Positions 1 to 5,705 of a stretch of DNA of 7,619 bases are shown piece by piece. The notes beneath the pieces are model-generated. The model did no database searches and was not told the origin of the DNA. It worked only from the letters and a program-made list of their open reading frames with translations. The stretch comes from an uncultured Bacilli bacterium (GTDB taxonomy: Bacteria; Bacillota_I; Bacilli_A; RF39; UBA660): positions 1-7,619 of the forward strand of contig CALVJC010000002.1 of assembly GCA_944331945.1 (NCBI GenBank), written 5' to 3'. The position numbers and the translations under genes are program-made. The stretch's first letter is position 1; each line of letters begins with the position of its first letter.

Positions 1-3000
1 TTAATTTATCTTTACAATGAATAAGACATTGTTTACTAAGTTCCATCACTTCTTCTGGTTCTACTTGAAATAATTCGGCAATATCTTTTGTCGGGAAGGG
101 ATGTCGATTAAAGAATCCAAAGCGTAAAGCTAACATGGTTTTTTGTTCGTAAGTACAATGACTCGCATAATCCGAAAAAATAGAGTTTTCTAAATTTTGG
201 ATTCCATTCCATAAATTTGTTTTTGTATCTTCTTCTTTTGGTTGAAAAGGGAAGTCCCATTGACGGCTTTTTCTTTTAATGGTTCTTAATTCTTCTTCCG
301 ATAAGGAAATACTCTGTTTCTTAGAAAAATTCTGTCGAATAAGACGGTCTTCTTGAAAGGTTGGCCATTTGGTAAGAACAACCTTCATGGTCTCTTGATG
401 TTCTAATTTCTCTTCCATTTTTTTCTTTTTGAAATAAAAGGTAGCAGGTTTTAAGTCATGCGCTTCTGCAATCACTCCCTGTGATTTGTATTCTGTTCCT
501 TGAATCGCATAAATATCTTGTAAAAGCCGAAATTCTTGTTCCGTTAATAACAAGGATTTGCTCTTTTTCTCCATAAAGTGCGGATAAATCTCTTTGGCTT
601 CTTCTTGTAATGGAGGATTATTTTTTATTCTCACCTTTAGTGTTCGCTTCATACTATAAAAACTATTTTTGTTTTTATACTGAGAAAGTTCGATCGCTTC
701 TTCTAAGGAGATCTTTCCTTCTTCTTCTTGTCTTAGAATTTGCAAGAGTTCTTTTTCTCTCTCTGTTAGAGCCATTTTCCTCTGTTCATAAGAATTACCA
801 AGCATAGGGGAATAGTCTTTTAATTGTTCTTGTAATTTTTCACTCGCTAGAATTTTTTTCTTAAGTCGACACTTTGCTTGCGTAAGAGATAAATCATTTT
901 GATATTTTAATTTTTCTTTGATTTGTTGATCGGTAATGGAAGGATCCTCTTTTTGTTCTTTTAAATATCTCAATAAAAGACGATTTTGATCCGTAAGGGT
1001 AGGATCTGCTTTCGAATAATGAGGATAGAACTCTTTTGCTTCTTCTTCCAAAGTAGGACTTGATTGAATTTTCTGCTCTAACTTTTTTTTGAAAAAATGA
1101 AAGGCACTATCCGCTTGTAAATTGGTCAATTTTCTAATTTCCCGATTGGTTAATAAATCGGTATATTGTTTCTCTAAAAGAGTAAGCATCTGTTGTTCTT
1201 GTTTTGAAAAAGAACTATTTTGCGGTGCTTCCATGAATCCTTTCAAAAACACGTTTAGCTGTTGTTGCATGTTTTCATCCTGTTCTAGGCGTTTTAAGGT
1301 TCTTTGTTTGGTATCAAAATAATCTTTTAAAGATGCAAAGTGCAGTTGTTCTGCAATTTGTTGATCGGTAATACTTGGATCTTCTCTTTGTTTTTTCAAA
1401 GCCCGGAAGAGCAAACGGGTCGAGTCTTTTATCGTGATTGGTTCATCAAAATGCGGGAACTCTTCTTTTATTTTGGCATAATAAGCTTTATCTTCTGCCA
1501 ACTTTTGTTCTATTTGTTTCCGAAGTCTAGCAAAATTTGCATAATTTTTTAGAGAAAGATCCTGTATGATTTCTCTGATGGTTAAAAGTTCGGTTACTTG
1601 TCTTTCTGCTAGCGCAAAATACTGATATTCTAATTTTTCATCTCTCTGTTTCTTTGTTTGTAAAGAACGGACCGCCTTTTCTAAGCTGGGGAAAACTTTT
1701 GTAACCCGTTCGATTAAGGAAGGATCGGAAAGAATGATTTGGTATAATTTCTCTTTGGCCGCATGAAACGATTTTACGTTAGCATAATTTAGTTCTTGAA
1801 CGATATCTTGATCCGTAAAAGAAGAATCTCTTGCTTGTTTATCCAAAGCCTTTAGTAGGCGCTTGCTTTGATCGAATTTCAAAGGATCCCTCTTCCATTC
1901 GGTATAATTCAAAGCTATCCCTTTGGCTTCTTCGATAAGTCCTTGTTTTTTTATTCTTTCCGTTAACGTTGTCTTCGCATTTAAAAATTGCCTTTGACTT
2001 TGATAGGGAAGTAGAGCCATCGTTTCACTTAAGGTCAAAAATTCATCATATTGTCTTTCTAGCGCTCGTAAAAGATTTTTTTCTTTTTGGGAAAAAACTT
2101 CGGGAGAAGAAGATTCTATGTTTGAAAAAAAAGCTTGACAGTATGCTTTTAAAACCTCTTGTTCTTTGATTTTTTGAAGTAAGTTATTTTTGGCGTTGCG
2201 ATAATAACCAAAAGAAGAGTAACCATACTTTCTCACGATTTCATCTTCGGTTATCGTCGGATTTTCTTGCTGTTCTTTCACGCTCCTTAAGAGAAGTTTC
2301 TCTGAGTCAGAAAGAGGAAGAGAAAGAAAAGCATGAGGGTATTTTTCGGTTACGAGTTTGAAAAGAGCTTCGTTTTGTTCTATTTTCTCCTTCCAACTAG
2401 ATTTAAAGCGAGAAAGTCCTTGACTCGTTTGAAATGTTGTCTCTTTCAAGATTTCTTGATTGGTAAGTAGTTCCTGATATTGCCGTTCAAAAAGAGAAAG
2501 GAATGCTTCTTCTTGTGGGGAAAAGGTTGTTACTTTTTCTTCTTTTTCCTCTTTCTTTTTCTCTGGCGGAAAGAGATAGTCTTGATAAGCAGGCAAGAAG
2601 TGCTCTAATTGTTCCTTTAGAACTTCATGTTCCTGTAATTTTTGATAAAGCTTTTTTTTGGCAAGCCGATAGGAACGATCACTTGGAAAAGGCATTTTCT
2701 CTCTCATTTCTTCCTCACTCATCAAAGGTTTTTCCACTTTTTCTTTGAAGGCACGAATCATCAATCGTTCTGGAGTAGAAAAACTGATCTGTTTTTCCAA
2801 AGACAAATGAGGATAAATTTCTTTTGCTTGTTCATATAACGCTTCATGTTTTTTTAATTTACGAAACAGTTTAGCTTCCACCGAATGAAAATATTTAATC
2901 GAATAGCCAAGCTGTTCTGCTATTTCTTGATTTGTGAGAAAGTTTTCCTCTTGTTCCTTTAATTTCAAAAGGAAGTCTTTATTTTTTTCAGTAAGAATAG

Positions 3001-3775
3001 CAATAGGTCCATAATACGTAGTAGAAGTTTTTCTTTTAGAGACAGAATGAACAGAATCATTAAGAAGTTTTCTCCGGATTTTTAACATCGAAAGGGCATT
3101 GGGATAAGTTTTCTCTAATAAAAGACGATTTTCTTCTCTTTTCAACTTTCGAATCGCTTGCTCGAGACTTTCTTTGATTGCATATTCTGTTTGATGATAT
3201 TTTTGCGCTAACTCTGCAATATCAAGGCAAACATCATCAATTTCCCCAGTAAAAGAACCGATTAGTTCAAGCTCATCCTGACTTAATCTTTCTTTCTCTT
3301 CTTTCTTCGCTTCTTTTCTTTGTGGAGAAAAGGAAGAAACATCAGGGAACAATTCTTTCATGGCACGCGGTTGTTTTTTATAAATATGGTAAAACTTTTG
3401 AATCGTTTGAATCGTCTTATCGAAAGGCATAGATAACTCTTTTACAAGCAAACTAGAATCAAAAGAATGAGTAAAATAAAATTGTAGAATTCTCATTTCC
3501 TCATAAGAAAAATAATTATTTTCTACCATAGTAGCGGGTGCTTGGGCTTTTTCTAATTTCTTTAAGATAGATTTCGCGTAAAAAGGAAAGCGAACAGCAG
3601 TCTCCTTCGTGTAAGTTTCTACCGCTTCTAGAAAAGCTTGCTCTACCAAAGCTTCTTTTTCTTCTTCCTTTAAAAAAGAACCATTCAATTCTTTTCGCAA
3701 TTGTTCTTTAAAAAAGTTACTTCTTTGCAAATTACCATTTTTCAAATCTTCTACAAGTGGCATATCGATCTTCAT
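1..3775 (-). CDS. Giant tandem helix-turn-helix repeat protein with sigma-70 region 4-like module; C-terminus beyond the left edge
   Basis: The frame is open without any stop from the ATG at 3775-3773 to the left edge, giving 1258 visible codons and no end in the window. The start is supported by GGGGGAA (3787-3781) 5 nt upstream and a TATAAT box beyond it. The protein is K/E/Q/L-rich, with no signal peptide or membrane segment. Residues 1-100 are helical; HTH-like modules centre near residues 106 and 181; then a regular array runs from 261 to 1138. Module cores read LTNQEI (280, 437), LTIREI (731), LTNREI (875) alternating with ITEDEI (508), FTDQDI (653), ITDQQI (802, 947), each followed by a basic helix such as KLFRKLKK. 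Residues 1208-1258 (ALRFGFF, then DIAELFQVEPEEV) resemble sigma-70 region 4. DNA or RNA polymerase binding is an inference from this fold; no enzymatic motif is visible. I do not recognise a named family. A coiled-coil scaffold is the main alternative. Confidence 0.92.
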   Translation of the reverse strand, partial: MKIDMPLVEDLKNGNLQRSNFFKEQLRKELNGSFLKEEEKEALVEQAFLEAVETYTKETAVRFPFYAKSILKKLEKAQAPATMVENNYFSYEEMRILQFYFTHSFDSSLLVKELSMPFDKTIQTIQKFYHIYKKQPRAMKELFPDVSSFSPQRKEAKKEEKERLSQDELELIGSFTGEIDDVCLDIAELAQKYHQTEYAIKESLEQAIRKLKREENRLLLEKTYPNALSMLKIRRKLLNDSVHSVSKRKTSTTYYGPIAILTEKNKDFLLKLKEQEENFLTNQEIAEQLGYSIKYFHSVEAKLFRKLKKHEALYEQAKEIYPHLSLEKQISFSTPERLMIRAFKEKVEKPLMSEEEMREKMPFPSDRSYRLAKKKLYQKLQEHEVLKEQLEHFLPAYQDYLFPPEKKKEEKEEKVTTFSPQEEAFLSLFERQYQELLTNQEILKETTFQTSQGLSRFKSSWKEKIEQNEALFKLVTEKYPHAFLSLPLSDSEKLLLRSVKEQQENPTITEDEIVRKYGYSSFGYYRNAKNNLLQKIKEQEVLKAYCQAFFSNIESSSPEVFSQKEKNLLRALERQYDEFLTLSETMALLPYQSQRQFLNAKTTLTERIKKQGLIEEAKGIALNYTEWKRDPLKFDQSKRLLKALDKQARDSSFTDQDIVQELNYANVKSFHAAKEKLYQIILSDPSLIERVTKVFPSLEKAVRSLQTKKQRDEKLEYQYFALAERQVTELLTIREIIQDLSLKNYANFARLRKQIEQKLAEDKAYYAKIKEEFPHFDEPITIKDSTRLLFRALKKQREDPSITDQQIAEQLHFASLKDYFDTKQRTLKRLEQDENMQQQLNVFLKGFMEAPQNSSFSKQEQQMLTLLEKQYTDLLTNREIRKLTNLQADSAFHFFKKKLEQKIQSSPTLEEEAKEFYPHYSKADPTLTDQNRLLLRYLKEQKEDPSITDQQIKEKLKYQNDLSLTQAKCRLKKKILASEKLQEQLKDYSPMLGNSYEQRKMALTEREKELLQILRQEEEGKISLEEAIELSQYKNKNSFYSMKRTLKVRIKNNPPLQEEAKEIYPHFMEKKSKSLLLTEQEFRLLQDIYAIQGTEYKSQGVIAEAHDLKPATFYFKKKKMEEKLEHQETMKVVLTKWPTFQEDRLIRQNFSKKQSISLSEEELRTIKRKSRQWDFPFQPKEEDTKTNLWNGIQNLENSIFSDYASHCTYEQKTMLALRFGFFNRHPFPTKDIAELFQVEPEEVMELSKQCLIHCKDKL
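921..937 (-). repeat. 17-bp direct repeat, copy 1
   Basis: The plus-strand sequence ATTTGTTGATCGGTAAT is identical to the copy at 1356-1372, exactly 435 bp (145 codons) away. It encodes the core ITDQQI of a B module (residues 947-952). It marks the best-conserved point of the module array at DNA level. Confidence 0.85.
1356..1372 (-). repeat. 17-bp direct repeat, copy 2
   Basis: This is identical to 921-937 and encodes the same ITDQQI core in the preceding B module (residues 802-807). The 435-bp distance equals one A+B pair, so the two copies are in equivalent positions of consecutive repeat units. Confidence 0.85.
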
Positions 3776-3780
3776 AAAGA

Positions 3781-3787
3781 TTCCCCC
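3781..3787 (-). promoter_or_regulatory. Ribosome binding site of the giant HTH gene
   Basis: On the minus strand GGGGGAA lies 5 nt upstream of the ATG at 3775. It resembles the AGGGGGA used by the ClpX-like gene and fixes the start of a frame whose other end is outside the window. Confidence 0.8.
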
Positions 3788-3800
3788 GTCTTTCTTTTTT

Positions 3801-3828
3801 ATTATATAAAAATAAGCAAAAAAAGCAA
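3801..3828 (-). promoter_or_regulatory. Promoter for the giant HTH gene
   Basis: Reading leftward, a perfect TATAAT (3806-3801) is preceded after 16 nt by TTGCTT (3828-3823), a weak -35 (3 of 6). Transcription would begin near 3795, giving a leader of about 20 nt. GCAA occurs three times nearby (3816, 3825, 3837), one copy inside the -35, so a regulator site is possible but unproven. Confidence 0.6.
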
Positions 3829-3865
3829 GAAATAATGCAAAAACCTACAATCAAATCTGTTTTTT

Positions 3866-3874
3866 TGTTATACT
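3866..3874 (+). promoter_or_regulatory. Extended -10 promoter for rbfA
   Basis: TGTTATACT is a TGn extended -10 with TATACT matching TATAAT at five of six positions. No good -35 sits 16-18 nt upstream, which fits extended -10 promoters. Transcription would start near 3881, about 19 nt before the rbfA ATG. The two opposed -10 boxes are about 60 bp apart in the shared intergenic region. Confidence 0.55.
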
Positions 3875-3887
3875 TTTGATATAGAAA

Positions 3888-3895
3888 GAAGGAAA
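3888..3895 (+). promoter_or_regulatory. Ribosome binding site of rbfA
   Basis: GAAGGAAA lies 4 nt before the ATG at 3900, a purine-rich Shine-Dalgarno match that supports this start. Confidence 0.65.
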
Positions 3896-3899
3896 GAAC

Positions 3900-4268
3900 A
3901 TGGAAAATATTAAAATAGAACGTTATAACGATGCCATTCAAGAAGAATTGAGTAAAATTTTAATGACGGAAGTAAAAGATGAAGACATTCATTTTGTGAC
4001 GATCACCGGCTGTGACTTATCAAGTGATTTAAGTTATTGTAAAGTTTATGTTACCGTTCTTGATCAAAGTAAAAAAGAATCAACCCTACAAGCTCTGAAC
4101 CGGGCCAAAGGCTTTTTGCGCAGTGAATTAAGTAAGAGAATTGAAATTCGTCATACCCCAGAGTTAAGCTTTCATTATGATGAGTCCATTGCTTATGGAG
4201 AGCATATTGAAAAGATCTTAGAGCAAGTAAAGGAAGAAGATCATGAACGAGAAGATTCTAGTCAATAA
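3900..4268 (+). CDS. rbfA: Ribosome-binding factor A (30S subunit maturation)
   Basis: This 122-residue protein has the usual length for bacterial RbfA, a small cytoplasmic KH-fold protein that binds immature 30S subunits and helps finish the 5' end of 16S rRNA. Visible family features are the early R-x-x-x-x-I helix (residues 8-20), E-V-K-D (24-27), S-S-D-L-S-x-x-K-V-Y-V (41-51), the AKG form of the A-x-G kink of the KH helix (69-71) followed by FLRSEL, and the signature PELSFHYD (87-94). The acidic C-terminal tail (111-122) is typical. The start has a purine-rich RBS and a promoter of its own. The gene overlaps the next by 26 bp, so the two are probably translated as a coupled pair. Unusually, infB does not lie upstream; the neighbour is divergent. 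Confidence 0.95.
   Translation: MENIKIERYNDAIQEELSKILMTEVKDEDIHFVTITGCDLSSDLSYCKVYVTVLDQSKKESTLQALNRAKGFLRSELSKRIEIRHTPELSFHYDESIAYGEHIEKILEQVKEEDHEREDSSQ
4231..4234 (+). promoter_or_regulatory. Ribosome binding site of the M15-TruB gene, inside rbfA
   Basis: AGGA (within AAAGGAAGAAG) lies 8 nt before the ATG at 4243 and inside the rbfA coding sequence. It supports the start that creates the 26-bp overlap. Confidence 0.6.
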
Positions 4269-5649
4269 AACCCATCCTTGCCCAAAAGTAAAAGAAACCA
4301 CTTTCGTAAAAGAGGAAAATTCGTTAAAGGAAGAAATTTTACTGGATAAAAGAGCCAGCAAGGCCTATCAGCTTTTAAAAAAGAATTTAAAAGAACAAGG
4401 AATTACGATTGAGTTAGCGAGTGGCTATCGATCTTTTTCCGAACAGCAAGAAATCATCGATGAGTTTCAAAAAGAATATGGGGATGATTATGTTAAAAAA
4501 TATGTTGCCAAAGTCGGAGAAAGTGAACATCATACGGGCCTTTGTTTTGATATTTATTTAGAACAGAATGGGAAGAAGATTCTAGAAAATGATGACTTGC
4601 TCGCCAAAGAACAAGAACCTGTTTTTCAAAAAATCCATCAAGAATTAAGTAAAGTTGGTCTTATTTTGCGCTACCCAAAGGGAAAAGAGACAATCACTGG
4701 TTATTCCTATGAACCTTGGCATTTTCGCTATGTAGGAAAGAGTACCGCCCAAAAAATAGAACAAGAACAACTAACTTTAGAAGAATATGAGGAAAAATAT
4801 AATCGTTCGGGAGTTCTCCTCGTCAACAAACCCAAAGGGATGACTTCAAGAGAAGTGGTAAACAAACTGACCTTTCTTTTTGATACACAAAAAATAGGCC
4901 ACAATGGTACTCTTGATCCTCTCGCGACAGGAGTTCTTGTCATTACCATCAATCAAGCCACCAAAATCAACGAATTATTAACAGCTTGTACCAAAGAGTA
5001 TATCGCTACCGTCAAAGTCGGCTATAAAACCGATACCTTAGATGTAGAAGGAATCATATTGGAAAAAGGAGATTCCCACTTAAATCAAGAAAAGTTGCAA
5101 GACGTCTTTCAAACCTTCCCAAGAGAATATGATCAAGAAGTTCCCTTATATTCCGCTAAAAAAGTGAAAGGAAAAAAGTTATATCAATATGCTCGAGAAA
5201 ACAAAGAAGTCTCTTTACCAAAACAACATGTTATCCTTTATGAATTAGAATTACAAAATATGACGGAAGACTCTTTTACCTTCCGAACAGTTGTCTCAAA
5301 AGGAACTTATATCCGTAGTCTCATTCGAGATCTTAGCCTTTCCTGTGGCCAATTCTTTACGATGAGCAATCTTATAAGAACCAAACAAGGAAAGTTTTCG
5401 TTAGAAGAATGTTATGTCCTTGATGACATCACTTCCGATACTCCCTTTCTTTCGATCAAAGAAGCACTGGATATGAAAGCATTACCCATTCCAGTAGAGG
5501 AGAAAACAAAAATAAAAAATGGTCATCCTATCAAAAATCAGTATGGAATCAAAGATTTTGTTTTATTTGAAGAACAAGGAAAAGAGATTGCTATCTATCA
5601 AGCAGAAGGAGAAAATTTAAGATCTTATAAACAATTTTCTTCTATTTGA
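4243..5649 (+). CDS. truB: Fusion protein: VanY-type M15 peptidase domain + tRNA pseudouridine-55 synthase TruB
   Basis: One continuous 468-residue frame carries two enzymes. Residues about 20-165 are a peptidase M15B (D-Ala-D-Ala carboxypeptidase, VanY-like) domain: GYRSFSEQ (61-68), S-E-H-H-T-G-L-C-F-D (94-103) with H96 and D103 as expected zinc ligands, and EPWHFRYV (157-164) with catalytic E157 and ligand H160. All key residues are present, though Ala of SxHxxGxAxD is Cys101. Residues 190-468 are a complete TruB, which makes pseudouridine 55 in the tRNA T-loop: VNKPKGMTS (194-202), GTLDPLATG (222-230) with catalytic D225, K-E-Y (251-253), and GTYIRSLIRDL (354-364). No ATG, GTG or TTG lies in frame just before the TruB part, so it cannot easily be made separately. 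There is no signal peptide, so the peptidase domain should be cytoplasmic; its substrate is unknown. Confidence 0.95.
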   Translation: MNEKILVNKTHPCPKVKETTFVKEENSLKEEILLDKRASKAYQLLKKNLKEQGITIELASGYRSFSEQQEIIDEFQKEYGDDYVKKYVAKVGESEHHTGLCFDIYLEQNGKKILENDDLLAKEQEPVFQKIHQELSKVGLILRYPKGKETITGYSYEPWHFRYVGKSTAQKIEQEQLTLEEYEEKYNRSGVLLVNKPKGMTSREVVNKLTFLFDTQKIGHNGTLDPLATGVLVITINQATKINELLTACTKEYIATVKVGYKTDTLDVEGIILEKGDSHLNQEKLQDVFQTFPREYDQEVPLYSAKKVKGKKLYQYARENKEVSLPKQHVILYELELQNMTEDSFTFRTVVSKGTYIRSLIRDLSLSCGQFFTMSNLIRTKQGKFSLEECYVLDDITSDTPFLSIKEALDMKALPIPVEEKTKIKNGHPIKNQYGIKDFVLFEEQGKEIAIYQAEGENLRSYKQFSSI

Positions 5650-5674
5650 CATATGATAAAATAAGTTTTAAACT
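5646..5674 (+). promoter_or_regulatory. Promoter for the ClpX-like gene, overlapping the truB stop codon
   Basis: A perfect TTGACA (5646-5651) includes the truB TGA stop (5647-5649). After 17 nt comes TAAACT (5669-5674), four of six matches to TATAAT. A second box, TATGAT (5652-5657), has no matching -35. The leader would be about 25 nt. No terminator separates truB from the next gene, so readthrough from rbfA-truB is also likely. Confidence 0.6.
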
Positions 5675-5693
5675 GGAAATACCAAACACGTTT

Positions 5694-5700
5694 AGGGGGA
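5694..5700 (+). promoter_or_regulatory. Ribosome binding site deciding the ClpX-like start
   Basis: AGGGGGA lies 5 nt before the ATG at 5706. This strong site favours 5706 over the upstream in-frame TTG at 5646, which overlaps truB and lacks a comparable site. Confidence 0.85.
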
Positions 5701-5705
5701 TAAAT

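Larger units (their letters stand above)
362..2995 (-). repeat. Coding array of 12 alternating A/B HTH-like modules
   Basis: Within the giant protein, residues about 261-1138 hold 12 modules. The core hexapeptide begins near residues 280 (A), 352 (B), 437 (A), 508 (B), 580 (A), 653 (B), 731 (A), 802 (B), 875 (A), 947 (B), 1022 (A) and 1097 (B), so steps are 71-78 residues, with one of 85 caused by a KEEKEEK-type linker near 407-414. A modules typically have L-x-x-L-E-R/K-Q-Y before the core and usually a Y/F-P-H motif about 40 residues after it (321-323, 479-481, 773-775, 917-919, 1064-1066). B modules have L-L-R-x-x-K-E-Q before the core. Copies are diverged in sequence but constant in spacing, as expected for an old tandem duplication of a two-module unit. 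Confidence 0.8.

Noticed and set aside
1..3. TAA read on the minus strand at the left edge as the stop of the giant gene
   Set aside because: It is out of frame with the ATG at 3775. The in-frame triplets are 2-4, 5-7 and so on, and 2-4 reads TTA (Leu).
610..2839. Six small plus-strand frames of 65-81 codons (610-807, 1122-1322, 1340-1552, 1969-2169, 2503-2748, 2642-2839)
   Set aside because: All are antisense to the giant minus-strand gene. They are F/L/S-rich, as expected from the reverse complement of K/E-rich codons, and have no ribosome binding sites worth noting.
362..2995. The periodic DNA as a CRISPR array or non-coding satellite
   Set aside because: Units of about 217 bp are conserved at protein level and diverged at DNA level; there are no identical short repeats with unique spacers, and the frame stays open throughout.
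3732..3941. 69-codon minus-strand frame across the divergent promoter
   Set aside because: It starts inside rbfA on the opposite strand and covers the promoter region and the start of the giant gene in another frame; its composition is not coding-like.
5646..5705. TTG start giving the ClpX-like protein 20 extra residues
   Set aside because: It overlaps the truB stop and coincides with a -35 element. The ATG at 5706 has a strong AGGGGGA site 5 nt upstream.
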